Shown: piece by piece, positions 43,637-53,700 of the stretch
Numbering within the stretch: position 1 is the stretch's first letter
Layout of the letters: each line of letters begins with the position of its first letter
Origin: an uncultured Bacteroidales bacterium
Lineage (GTDB): Bacteria > Bacteroidota > Bacteroidia > Bacteroidales > FEN-979
Reading direction: 5' to 3'
Length of the DNA stretch: 64,000 nucleotides
NCBI GenBank assembly: GCA_903959905.1
Contig: CAJBYO010000077.1
Coordinates: forward strand, 30,031-94,030
Notes under the pieces: model-generated
Seen by the model: only the letters and a program-made list of their open reading frames with translations
What the model was told of the DNA's origin: nothing
Databases searched by the model: none
Translations under genes and position numbers: made by a program

Positions 43637-45346
43637 TTAATAGCCGAGCGGATTGTGGTTTTTCCCGTGACAGGTAAGGTAGCATTGGCCGTGGTTTCCT
43701 CCCATATCAACAAATTTCAGCTGGCCCCCGGAAGAGTTGGAGACCACGCCTGCCTTGAAATTGATCAGGTTGGTGTTGTTGGCAATGGAACCCTGGGTTA
43801 TACTGATCCCGTGCGGATCGTGACAGGTGTTGCAGGGAGCCCTCACACTCTGCTGAAGGTGAAGGCTGTGCTCCTTGAATGATACATCGCTTAAAATGGA
43901 TGCGCGGCTGTGGCAACTGTAACAAAGGGCATAGGCTGAGGCTGATTCTGTGGTTCCTGTTGCGGTTGTGCCGCCGTCGTTGGTCAGGTTCTGCAGTTTT
44001 AAAATATGGGGATAAATTGAGCCGTGCGGGCCTGATGAACCCGACGGACCATCGCCAGCATGGCAGTTGGAACATGTAACGATGCTTGTGGTTGTCCATG
44101 GAGATATGAGGCTTGGCACAGATGTATTTTTACCGATGGATGTCACAGGATGGTATGAAGGATTTGCCTGTGAAAACTCAAGGAGCAGGTTGTTCTGCAG
44201 AATAATACGTGCGGTAGCTGCAGGAGGCGACCCCGGGCTCCCTGCATGGCAACGATAGCACACTTCATATGAAAAGGTTGCAGGGTTAACGGCAACGCCC
44301 GTCTGGGTAACACCTTTTACGCCGGCCAGTGCGCCGCTGATATAGGGCGGTGATGCAGGCTGTGACTGCGCTGCATGCGGGTTGTGGCAGTCAACACACT
44401 CCACATGCATATTTGAAAAAAGCTGGGAAGGCTCATTGGGCGCGTGGATGTTCATATAGTTTCCTACATTGTGCCGGTAGGTCTTGCTGAATTCGGCAGC
44501 GACGTTTTTTGCAGCCACATTCCCGTTGTGGCAGTCAAGACAATTGTTTTCCTCATTCTGATACTTCAGCAGCAGGACATCGGAGCCCGAATTGTGCGGA
44601 TTGTGGCAGTTTTCACACCCGTTCTCGGCAACGGTCTTGTTCTCCTGGGATCCATAGGGCCATGGATTCGGGGATGTTCCGTTCCACGTTCCGGGCGATA
44701 AGTTATGTATGCTCTCAGTCCAGTTGGCACGCTGATGGCAGCTGTTGCAAAGCAGCGAGTTCCGGGTGGTGGAAACGAGGAAGTCGGTGGTGATATTTTT
44801 GTGGGGGTCGTGGCATGAAGTACACTGCATTCTGCCATTTTCAAGTGTTACAGGAGGAATGATGGCCGCGGGCGCAAGCAACTGGCCGTCGGCCATGGCA
44901 AGGGATGCTGTATAATCAAAGGAAACAGGGTGATCGTTGCGGAGGTTTGTAGAGAGATTTCCCGGCCGCGCAGGCATGGTGGTGATCCCCGACTGGAACG
45001 ACCTTGCAGTTGACCTGCTGATCAGGCTGCCAAGAGCAACTGTGCCGTCATGACAGGAAAGGCAGAGCATGGAGGTACCGTCGGGCTGCCCGGGTAAAGC
45101 GTGCATGGTGGAGCTTTTATAAAGCGTATAGGTAACTCCCGGATCCCTCTTGTTCCAGAGCGGCGATTCGGGGCGGCTGCTGTGGGGTGTATGGCAGAAA
45201 AGGCAAATCTCCGTCTCTCCGCTTGCTTTTACATCCCCGGGGCCGCTCACGGAAAGGTTGTGCCTGGAATTTACAATAGACTGGGCATGAACCATGACCG
45301 GAATCATGAAAAGGAAAACAAATATTTTAGACGATATCCTGTGCAT
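43637..45346 (-). CDS. Twelve-heme c-type cytochrome
   Basis: 569 aa with a signal peptide (ending VHAQ). Eleven CXXCH motifs (CLFCH, CLSCH, CTSCH, CNSCH, CENCH, CLDCH, CVDCH, CYRCH, CSNCH, CYSCH, CNTCH) and one terminal CX3CH (CYLTCH). The first four hemes and their surroundings match the tetraheme protein at 39888-40520 (CHTPHSS, GQPDGTS, CLSCHDGTVAL, NDHPVSF). The last eight match the end of the 2292-aa fusion (HVECVDCHNPHAA, YEVCY(K/R)CH, NPSYHPV, GPHGS). It therefore looks like a 4+8 module fusion. The ATG overlaps the stop of the NHL gene (TAATG), indicating translational coupling. Electron transfer in the periplasm or at the surface is inferred. Confidence 0.92.
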   Translation of the reverse strand: MHRISSKIFVFLFMIPVMVHAQSIVNSRHNLSVSGPGDVKASGETEICLFCHTPHSSRPESPLWNKRDPGVTYTLYKSSTMHALPGQPDGTSMLCLSCHDGTVALGSLISRSTARSFQSGITTMPARPGNLSTNLRNDHPVSFDYTASLAMADGQLLAPAAIIPPVTLENGRMQCTSCHDPHKNITTDFLVSTTRNSLLCNSCHQRANWTESIHNLSPGTWNGTSPNPWPYGSQENKTVAENGCENCHNPHNSGSDVLLLKYQNEENNCLDCHNGNVAAKNVAAEFSKTYRHNVGNYMNIHAPNEPSQLFSNMHVECVDCHNPHAAQSQPASPPYISGALAGVKGVTQTGVAVNPATFSYEVCYRCHAGSPGSPPAATARIILQNNLLLEFSQANPSYHPVTSIGKNTSVPSLISPWTTTSIVTCSNCHAGDGPSGSSGPHGSIYPHILKLQNLTNDGGTTATGTTESASAYALCYSCHSRASILSDVSFKEHSLHLQQSVRAPCNTCHDPHGISITQGSIANNTNLINFKAGVVSNSSGGQLKFVDMGGNHGQCYLTCHGKNHNPLGY

Positions 45347-46371
45347 TATTTTAAAGCATAAACCAGTTGAAAAATCTGAATCCGTGAATTATACGTGTCA
45401 GCAACATACAAATAATCCTTCTTGTCAATGAAAATGCCGGAAGGCATCCAGAATTCTCCTTTACCCTGTCCCTGCGCACCCAGGTTGTAGAGATACTTTC
45501 CCGTCAGGTCAAAAACCTGCACAACATGGAAGAGCGCATCAGCGATGTATATGTTCCCGTGTGAATCTGTTGCTATTCCTTTTGGCCTGGAGAGGTACCC
45601 GGAGGCATCACCCGGTTTTCCGAACACGGAAACGACGGCCCCCGATGGGTTCATCACCTGGATCCTGAAATTCATGGCATCAACCACATAAACAAGGCCG
45701 GAATTGTCAACCCAGATATGTGTCGGGTAGTTAAATTCACCGGGCGACGTGCCCCTTGCGCCGATCTGTTTCACGATTTGCCCTTTACTGTTGAGCACCG
45801 ATATGCGGTGAGCCCCGGTTTCAACCACCCAGATTTCATTCGTCAGCGAAGAAAAGGCGATTCCGGTAGGCTGGACAAGTGAATCGCCAAAAGGTTGTAC
45901 CTTTTTCTTATCAGGGAGGATCCTGTAGATTTTATTTGCTTGGGAATCTGAAAAATAAAGGCTTCCGTCGGGGGCTGCACAAATTGCAACAAGGGAAGTA
46001 AAGTCATAACCAGCCTTTTGGAAAAAGTGGGGCATATCACCCACCTCGTCCTTAATATGGAATGCCGACATGGCCGATTGGTCAAGGGCCCAGAAATTGC
46101 CGGTATCGGTTGCGGAAACCGAAACCGGCTTGGATAAAACCGGGGTTTTCTTACCCAGGAAGATGGTATTGAATCTCTCCTTAAAGCTGTGTGACCTCTG
46201 ATTTTTTCCGGGCTCCGGCCACTGCTTAACCCACATAATATCAGGGATATCTGATGATTTCAGCTGGTCGGCCCGGGTAATATCCTGCGACTGCGCACCA
46301 AGCCCGATGCAGGCAGCCACCAGTAAATGGAACGCCGGATTCTTCAGGTGGGTCAAAATACGCAATTTCAT
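45346..46371 (-). CDS. NHL-repeat propeller protein, exported
   Basis: 341 aa from ATG 46371, which gives a signal peptide (LLVAACIGLGAQSQ). The much longer start at 46503 crosses the sigma-54 promoter. Blades with patterns such as LVYVVDAMNFRIQVMNPSG, NIYIADALFHVVQVFDLTG and YLYVADTYNSRIQIFQLVY (about residues 100-340) mark an NHL six-bladed propeller. It is the first gene of an operon with the 12-heme cytochrome, heme-sensing kinase and sigma-54 activator, so this unit is probably autoregulated. Confidence 0.85.
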   Translation of the reverse strand: MKLRILTHLKNPAFHLLVAACIGLGAQSQDITRADQLKSSDIPDIMWVKQWPEPGKNQRSHSFKERFNTIFLGKKTPVLSKPVSVSATDTGNFWALDQSAMSAFHIKDEVGDMPHFFQKAGYDFTSLVAICAAPDGSLYFSDSQANKIYRILPDKKKVQPFGDSLVQPTGIAFSSLTNEIWVVETGAHRISVLNSKGQIVKQIGARGTSPGEFNYPTHIWVDNSGLVYVVDAMNFRIQVMNPSGAVVSVFGKPGDASGYLSRPKGIATDSHGNIYIADALFHVVQVFDLTGKYLYNLGAQGQGKGEFWMPSGIFIDKKDYLYVADTYNSRIQIFQLVYALK

Positions 46372-46431
46372 CGGAAATGGTGCAGGATACAAAGTTAGGA
46401 GGATTTTAACAAGACCTCGTAATATGCACTT

Positions 46432-46447
46432 AGCAAATTTCGTGCTA
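46432..46447 (-). promoter_or_regulatory. Sigma-54 promoter of the NHL-cytochrome-kinase-regulator operon
   Basis: TAGCACGAAATTTGCT on the minus strand: AG-N10-GC, one mismatch (A for G) in the -24 element, full TTGCT at -12. It predicts a start near 46421, about 50 nt upstream of the ATG at 46371. Confidence 0.6.
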
Positions 46448-46492
46448 TAAATTTTCGATGCGCATAAGGCATTGACAGTTAATAATATATAT

Positions 46493-46507
46493 TCCCTGTT
46501 CATCAGG
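46493..46507. promoter_or_regulatory. Palindrome CCCTG-N5-CAGGG between the divergent sigma-54 promoters
   Basis: Perfect 5-bp arms. It lies about 50 bp upstream of the minus-strand promoter and about 110 bp upstream of the plus-strand promoter. It might be a shared activator site, but its sequence differs from the sites at 40672-40710. Confidence 0.35.
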
Positions 46508-46612
46508 GCTCCCTTGTTAAGTCACACCCTGTTTTTTTTACAGTTCATAATACAAAGATAATTAATCAGATACGTGATGTATAGCGGGGTATTTACGTGG
46601 CGTTATGAATGG

Positions 46613-46628
46613 TGGCATAATTGTTGCG
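46613..46628 (+). promoter_or_regulatory. Sigma-54 promoter of the c554-like / fusion cytochrome operon
   Basis: TGGCATAATTGTTGCG: exact GG-N10-GC with TGGCA at -24 and TTGC at -12. It predicts a start near 46639 and a leader of about 54 nt before the ATG at 46693. Confidence 0.75.
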
Positions 46629-46692
46629 AAACGAGATATCCTATTATAATAAGGTACTTAGTTTTTAATTTAACCAAAAACAGAAACCGGCC

Positions 46693-47211
46693 ATGAAAAA
46701 ATTATCCTTTGTTTTAATACTCCTGCTTACCGTGAACATGCTTTTTGCCCAAGACGCCAAGTACATCGGCGCCCAGAAATGCAAGATGTGCCACAACGCT
46801 GAAGAAAAAGGGAAACAATTTACAAAGTGGGCAGAATCCCTACATGCAAAAGCGTTTGCCACCCTGCAGGGCCCTGAGGCATTGAAGTATGCCAAAGAGC
46901 ACAATATTGCCGATCCTTCCAAAGAGCCCAAATGTCTTAAATGTCATTCCACTGCAGCAGGGGTTGATGCTGCCCTTCTTGCCGGTTTAACTGTTGAGGA
47001 AGGTGTATCGTGTGAGTCATGTCACGGTCCCGGAAGTGCCTATAAATCCATTTCGGTGATGAAAGACCTCGCCCAGTCGAAGGCGAACGGACTGATCATT
47101 CCGGATGAAACACTTTGCAAAAAATGCCACAATCCTGAAAGTCCCACTTACAAGCCTTTTGATTTTGCAACCTACTCACAAAAGATAGCACATCCGAATC
47201 CGAAAAAATAA
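46693..47211 (+). CDS. Tetraheme cytochrome of the c554-like family
   Basis: 172 aa. The signal peptide ends MLFAQ. Four CXXCH motifs are CKMCH, CLKCH, CESCH and CKKCH. The opening YIGAQKCKMCH and WAESLHAKAF (histidine ligand candidates) is the typical start of the cytochrome c554-like family. These are small periplasmic electron carriers or oxidoreductases. It is the first gene after the plus-strand sigma-54 promoter; the next gene begins 15 bp after its stop. Confidence 0.92.
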   Translation: MKKLSFVLILLLTVNMLFAQDAKYIGAQKCKMCHNAEEKGKQFTKWAESLHAKAFATLQGPEALKYAKEHNIADPSKEPKCLKCHSTAAGVDAALLAGLTVEEGVSCESCHGPGSAYKSISVMKDLAQSKANGLIIPDETLCKKCHNPESPTYKPFDFATYSQKIAHPNPKK

Positions 47212-47226
47212 AGATTGGACAACACC

Positions 47227-50200
47227 ATGGGAAACATAAAGAAGTTCATTGTGAGCCTGGCTGTCATGCTTGTTTGCATCAGCAGCATGAAAGGACAGAA
47301 TTCACCCGGTGGCTATGCTTTTTCAGCCACGATCAATGATAGTTTGTCTGCCCCTGTCAGGATCGCCCTTGACCATGCCGATAACATTTATGTAACCGAT
47401 GCAGTTCGAAAGAAGATCAACAAATATACCGCTGCAGGAGTTTATGCCGGCTCCATTGCCTTTGACGGGTCGCCGGTTTCAGTCGCCATCAGCGAGGCCA
47501 ATAAAATATTTGTAGGCGACGGCGCCACCGGGAAGATCTTCAGGGTGAATTCAACCGGAACAGCAAGCGTATTTTATACAGGCACTGTTTTTCCATCCTC
47601 CATGGTGTTTTGTTCTGACGGACTGTTGTACGTTTCCGACAGCAAACTACAGCGTATCATCGTCCTCGACCTATCAGGAAACCTGGTCCGGACCATCGGA
47701 ACGGGGATACTGACCTGTCCGACCGGGATCACCTTTGATAAAAAGAACAACAGGATCATGGTGGCCGAACATGGCGGCATTGGTACAGGTTTTAACCCGG
47801 TGGTGAAAATCAGGATTTACGACCTGGCCGGGAACCTGATCACCAGTTTTGGCTCGCATGGCAATGCGGACGGAAAGTTTTACCGCATCCAGGGACTGGC
47901 CGTTGGCCGTTGCGGTGAAATCTATGTTCCGGAGCCATACCAGGGGAATGTAAGTGTTTTTGATGAAAACACCGTTTTCCTCAGCAGGTTCGGCCAATAC
48001 GGCGACAGCCTGAGCCAGTTGCGGGTACCGCTGGATATCGCCATCAATTCGCAGGACAAGATTTTCATTACAGCCGAGAATAACGGTGTGATCAACGTTT
48101 ATAACATTGACTATGTTCTTCCCACCTCCGCAATAACATGCGGCAATAAAACCATCTGTGAAGGAACTTCCACCGATATTCCGGTTCATTTTACCGGTAC
48201 CGCGCCATGGACCTTCACCTATACTGTGAACGGAACAAATCCTGTAACCGTTACCAATACCAGTGACAATCCTTACATCTTAACGGTTTCGTCGCCCGGG
48301 AACTACCAGGTAACAGCCCTTTCAGATGCAGGCCACTCAGGAACATGTTTTTCAGGGAATGCGGTCATCACGGTTAATAATGTAATTCCTGCGTCCAATA
48401 TCTCCACCGGGAACCTCTCCTTCTGCCCCGGACAGTCGGCCGGGATATCCGTTGACTTAACAGGGTTACCCCCATGGTCGTTCACCTACACGCGTGACGG
48501 TGCGAACCCCCAAACCGTGAGCGATATAGCTGCCAGCCCGTATCAGCTCAATGTAACCGAAGCAGGCACCTACCAGGTAACATCACTGGAGGGAAACGGA
48601 TGCCCGGGAGTGAATATGACCGGAACCGCCGTGGTTACAGCGAATACAGCACCTGTCGCGGCTTTTACCACAGGCATCCTGGAGATATGTGACGGGACTA
48701 CCGGCAACCTGCCGGTCAGTTTCACCGGAACAGCCCCATGGGCCTTCACCTATTCAATCGATGATGCCAGCCCTGTGACCATTGTTGATATTACCGACAA
48801 TCCATACCTGCTAAGCGTTTCGCAGCAGGGGCTTTACCGGATTACCCATATACAGGATGCGAAGTGTTCAGGCAACCCGGCAACCGAAGGGTCGATGGTT
48901 TCCGTCAGGGCATTGCCAACTGCCGTGATATCTTCGGGGAATGTTTTAGTGTGCACCGGTGATTCCACCGATATTGTTATCGAACTTACCGGAACTGCTC
49001 CCTGGACTTTTACAGTCACAAGGGACGGTGTTGAACCGGTAACTTTCAGTGGTGTAGCTGCAAGCCCGTTTAACTATAAGGTAGCCACACCGGGAACCTA
49101 CCAGCTGACTGAGGTTTCCGACGGTTTTTGCACAGGAACAAGTTTTGCCGGTTCAGTCATCGTTGGACTTAACCCGTTGCCCATCGTTACGCTGGGGCCT
49201 GACGCGTTGCTATGCCAGGGTGATTCAACTGTGCTTGATGGCGGCCTTTTTCTTTTCTACGCCTGGAATGACGGTTCATCCAACCGTTTTTTAACCGCCC
49301 ATTCGGCCGGTACATACAGCGTAACAGTCACCGATTTCAACGGATGCATGAATTCCGCATCAAAAACCCTTACTGAAATTGCTGCCCCGTCATCAGCCAT
49401 CACCAGCGGGGATGTCAGCTTATGTGCCGGTGAAACGACCGACCTGACTGTGATGTTGACAGGGATCCCGCCCTGGTCGTTTACCTATACGGTAAACGGG
49501 GCCAGCCCGCGCACCGTAACCAATGTCACGGGCAGTCCGTACAGCCTGAATGTTTTTGAACCAGGCACCTACCGGATTGTTGAAACCGTTGATGCGCAAT
49601 GCCACAGTTCTGTTACATCCGGTGCGCCGGTCATTACGGTGCATTCCATCCCGACCTACAATTTTTCATCCGGAAACGGATCTTTCTGCACCGGGCAATC
49701 GGCCAGCATCGTGATTGACCTTACAGGCACACCACCCTGGTCATTTACCTGTACAGTGAACGGTTTGAACCCGGTCAGCATGACCGGCATCATGGCCACT
49801 CCGTTTATCCTGCCGGTAAACATTGCCGGGACCTATGAGATTACAGCCCTGTCTGATATCTATTGCAATGGCAGAAGCCATGCAGGAACGGTGGTCATTT
49901 CCGAAAACCCTCTGCCTGTTGTAAATCTTGGCCCGGATGCAACGGTCATTTCCGGGGAAACGCTTACTTTGGATGCCGGTACTGCATTTGCCTCCTATAT
50001 TTGGAGCGATGGCAGTGCCTTGCATACCCTGGATGTAACCAGTGCCGGTGATTACAGTGTGACTGTTACCGGTTACAATGGCTGCAGCAATTCCGATATG
50101 ATCACCATCGCTGTTACCATCCCGGTGAGCGCGACAATTCAAAATGTAACAGTTTCAGGAACACAGTGTTTTAATGCCACCCAAACAATCACCCTTGCAG

Positions 50201-50712
50201 GCAAAGGTGCTACCTTTGTCGTACAGAACGGCGGAAATGCCACACTGATTGCCGGAAGCAACATCATCTTCCAGTACGGTTCGAGGGTTGATTCAGGAGG
50301 ATACATGCATGCCTTTATAACAACAAACAATACCTATTGCGGAGGCAACATGCCGCCGGTGGTGGCCATGCCAAATCCCGTTGTTGCTGTCAACACTTTA
50401 CCTGACAGCACGGAACATATCATATCTGATGTTTTGTTCCCGGGCCATCAAAGCAACCCGCTTGACCGGATTATGAAATTGTATCCCAATCCTTCAACAG
50501 GGTTGATTACCATAGAGATTAATAATCCCGCACAAATGAACCTGCGTGTTGAAATTTCTGATATGGCAGGAAGGCACATTTATTCCGGTTCTTTCAACAG
50601 CATTCATGTGAAGGAACACCTGGATCTGAGTAATTTCCCGGCAGGTTTTTACATGGTCAGCCTTACCTCCGGCAGCATGGTTAAAATAACCAAACTGATT
50701 TTGATTGATTAA
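47227..50712 (+). CDS. NHL propeller fused to eight Ig/PKD-like repeats, T9SS cargo
   Basis: 1161 aa from ATG 47227 (an in-frame TTG at 47215 adds four residues). The signal sequence is IVSLAVMLVCISSMKGQ. A propeller of NHL-type blades fills about residues 30-300 (NIYVTDAVRKKINKY; LYVSDSKLQRIIVLD). Eight repeats of about 85 residues follow (about 300-968), most with a TAPWTFTYTVNG-like core and paired cysteines. The short beta-solenoid segment (IAGSNIIFQYGSRVDSGGY) and a T9SS type A sorting domain (from LYPNPSTG) close the protein. It should be displayed or released at the cell surface by T9SS. Its place between two cytochrome genes suggests that it helps organise or anchor cytochromes outside the cell; that is inference. 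Confidence 0.87.
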   Translation: MGNIKKFIVSLAVMLVCISSMKGQNSPGGYAFSATINDSLSAPVRIALDHADNIYVTDAVRKKINKYTAAGVYAGSIAFDGSPVSVAISEANKIFVGDGATGKIFRVNSTGTASVFYTGTVFPSSMVFCSDGLLYVSDSKLQRIIVLDLSGNLVRTIGTGILTCPTGITFDKKNNRIMVAEHGGIGTGFNPVVKIRIYDLAGNLITSFGSHGNADGKFYRIQGLAVGRCGEIYVPEPYQGNVSVFDENTVFLSRFGQYGDSLSQLRVPLDIAINSQDKIFITAENNGVINVYNIDYVLPTSAITCGNKTICEGTSTDIPVHFTGTAPWTFTYTVNGTNPVTVTNTSDNPYILTVSSPGNYQVTALSDAGHSGTCFSGNAVITVNNVIPASNISTGNLSFCPGQSAGISVDLTGLPPWSFTYTRDGANPQTVSDIAASPYQLNVTEAGTYQVTSLEGNGCPGVNMTGTAVVTANTAPVAAFTTGILEICDGTTGNLPVSFTGTAPWAFTYSIDDASPVTIVDITDNPYLLSVSQQGLYRITHIQDAKCSGNPATEGSMVSVRALPTAVISSGNVLVCTGDSTDIVIELTGTAPWTFTVTRDGVEPVTFSGVAASPFNYKVATPGTYQLTEVSDGFCTGTSFAGSVIVGLNPLPIVTLGPDALLCQGDSTVLDGGLFLFYAWNDGSSNRFLTAHSAGTYSVTVTDFNGCMNSASKTLTEIAAPSSAITSGDVSLCAGETTDLTVMLTGIPPWSFTYTVNGASPRTVTNVTGSPYSLNVFEPGTYRIVETVDAQCHSSVTSGAPVITVHSIPTYNFSSGNGSFCTGQSASIVIDLTGTPPWSFTCTVNGLNPVSMTGIMATPFILPVNIAGTYEITALSDIYCNGRSHAGTVVISENPLPVVNLGPDATVISGETLTLDAGTAFASYIWSDGSALHTLDVTSAGDYSVTVTGYNGCSNSDMITIAVTIPVSATIQNVTVSGTQCFNATQTITLAGKGATFVVQNGGNATLIAGSNIIFQYGSRVDSGGYMHAFITTNNTYCGGNMPPVVAMPNPVVAVNTLPDSTEHIISDVLFPGHQSNPLDRIMKLYPNPSTGLITIEINNPAQMNLRVEISDMAGRHIYSGSFNSIHVKEHLDLSNFPAGFYMVSLTSGSMVKITKLILID

Positions 50713-50723
50713 ATACAATTGTC

Positions 50724-53700
50724 ATGATACCATTCAGCGATATAAATATTTCCCGGTTGCGGCTTCTGATTTTTAATCAAAAGGCGAAATCTATGCTCCT
50801 GTTTGTCATTTTGGTTACTTTATCGGCAGGTACGGCATTATTTTCCCAAACGATAACCAGCAATGCAGCAGGGGGTCCCTGGAGTGCGACCGGAACCTGG
50901 GTTGGAGGTGTTGTACCGGGACCGGCAAATGATGTTGTGATTGCAAGTGGTGGCAATAATGTCACCGTTGATGTTGCTGCAAATTGTGCAAACCTGACAA
51001 TTGGGAGTGGCACGACAAGAGGTCGGTTATACCATAATACAGGTATGGCTTTGACCGTGAGTGGTTCAGTAACGATAACACAGGGCACTAATTTTGAAAA
51101 CAGATGGAGAATTGATGCCGGGTCGGCAACAGTCGGAGGACTAATAACCTTTGCTGGTTCAAGCACTAACACAAACAATCTGGCAACACTTACTATCACA
51201 TCAGGCACATTAAATGCCAACGGTGGAATCACTTTTACGGCCTCAGCGGCCATAACTAAGCGGATAATAATGTCAGGTGGAGCAGGAACTCTGAACCTGA
51301 AAGGTGCCCTGACGATCCCGGCAGCCTCAAGTACGCTAACTACTTTGGCAACAGGAAGCACTTTCAATTATACAGATTCCAATCCACAAATAATTAATTT
51401 CTTTTCATCAGGCACTTACGAGAACCTTACTATAAATAATACCAGTGCATCCGGAGCAACTTTAAGCGCTGCTATCACATCACCCAATGTATCTGGAAAT
51501 ATATCTGTCGGTAATGTCAATACGGGAAGCCTGTTTTCAACCGGCAATTTCAACATCGGGCGTGCTTCGGGTAGAACATTTGTCGTTTCAGCCAATTCAA
51601 CAATGAATGCCGGTACGAGTATCATTTCTTTTCCCGCTACACCAGGTACCATGACCATAAACGGGCTATTTCAAACTGCAAATACAAATGGGTTTTCAGG
51701 GGCAACCACCACGGCAATCAATTCAACTAATAACCCCGGTATTACTTTGGGGGCAACTTCAACCATTGAATATACTGCACCCGGAACACAAACAGTCACC
51801 AGCCGTATCTATGCAGGAAATGTGATTCTTACCGGAGCCTCAAAAACAATTGGCACCGCTGCCGGTCAAACGGTAACCATTTCAAAAAACCTGACAATCA
51901 ATACGGGTGCAACGTACCTCGGATCAACATTCAACCCGCTTTTAAATGTTGGCGGGGATTTTTCAAACAGCGGCACGTTCACCCAGGGAACCAGCCTGGT
52001 AACCTTCAACGGTACAGCAGCCCAGACGATCCTGGGATCGTCGCCCACCACCTTCTCCAACAGTGTAAGTCTCAGCAATGCGGCCGGACTTTCCATCACT
52101 ACCTCACCCACTGTCAACGGTGCACTGACCTTTGCCAACGGGAAAATAACCACCGGTGCCAATAAACTGATCCTTGGTGCAGCCTCTTCCACCAGTGGAG
52201 AAGGAGCCGGGAAGTATGTGTACGGAAACCTGGAGATCTATTTTTCAAATGCCGCCTCTCCCTCCAGGAATTTTGTAGTGGGGGATGCCACAAACTATAC
52301 ACCTGTGCTTGTTGCCTTCTCAGGCACCACCAGTGGTTCGGGATCACTTGTGGGTTATACCGCATCAGGCGACCACCCGAATATCGCCAGTTCCGGGATC
52401 AATCCTACCCTGAGTGTTAACCGCACCTGGACTATCAGCCAGGGCGCCACTCCGGTAGGTGGATTCACTGCTTACAGTGCCACATTGAACTTTATCAACG
52501 GAACACCCGTTGACCTTGATGCCGGTGCCAATACGGCCAGTTTTATTGTAAACAAATATACAGGAACGGTTTGGGAAGCTCCCGCTGTGGGTACCTTAAC
52601 AGCCACTTCCACCCAGGCCACCGGCATGACCACCTTCGGCACCTTCCAGGTTGGTGAAACAGGAGCCTTGATCTATGTTGCTACGCACCCGTCAAACGCC
52701 ACTGTTTGCCAGGGTTTGCCAGGTTCATTTACCAGTACATGCAATTCCGTTCCCACCCCAACCGTTCAGTGGCAGCGGGATCCGAATACAGGTACCTTTG
52801 AAGATATCACCGGCGCACTTGATGGAGGGGTTTATACCAACTTTACAACCACCACCCTGAATATTTCCAGTGTATCCGGGTTGAATAATTATAAATACCG
52901 GGCTGTGTTCACCAACGTCAACGGAACAGCTACCTCCAACCAGGCGATTTTAACCGTTACCACGGTGCCTTCTCCGGCAGGCACCATTACAGGCACCGCG
53001 ACTGTTTGCCAGTCGCAATCAGGCGTGGCTTATTCAGTTGGAGCAATCGCCGGGGCTACAAGCTATACCTGGAGCTATTCAGGCAGCGGGTTCACCCCTT
53101 CAGGGAATACCGCCTCCATAACCGGCAGTTTTAATGCGGGAGCGACATCCGGGAACCTCACCGTAACAGGCGTAAATTCGTGTGGCAGTGGAACAGCTTC
53201 GGCTGTTTTTCCCATCACCGTTAACACACTGCCTGCCAACGCTGGTCCCATCACAGGCACAAGCAGTGTATGCCAGGGCCAGAGCGGTTTTGCCTATTCG
53301 GTTGCTGCCATAGCCGGGGCCGCCAGCTATACCTGGAGTTATTCAGGCACCGGGTTTACCCCGTCGGGAACCACCGCGTCCATTACAGGGAGTTTTTCAG
53401 CTGCGGCCACCTCGGGAAACCTGACCGTTTTCGGGGTAAATTCCTGCGGAAACGGGGTTTCGTCTGCAACATTTCCCATCACGGTTGGCACGTTGCCTGC
53501 AGCAGCAGGAACCATCACAGGAACAGCTTCAGTTTGTCATAATACAAGCGGGATCGCTTATTCGGTGCCCGCCATTTCAGGGGCAACCAGTTATTTGTGG
53601 GCTTATTCGGGTACCGGGTTCTCGGCGTCGGGCAATACAGCGTCAATAACCGGAACATTTGCAACGGGTGCCACTTCGGGAAGCCTTACTGTAAGGGGTA

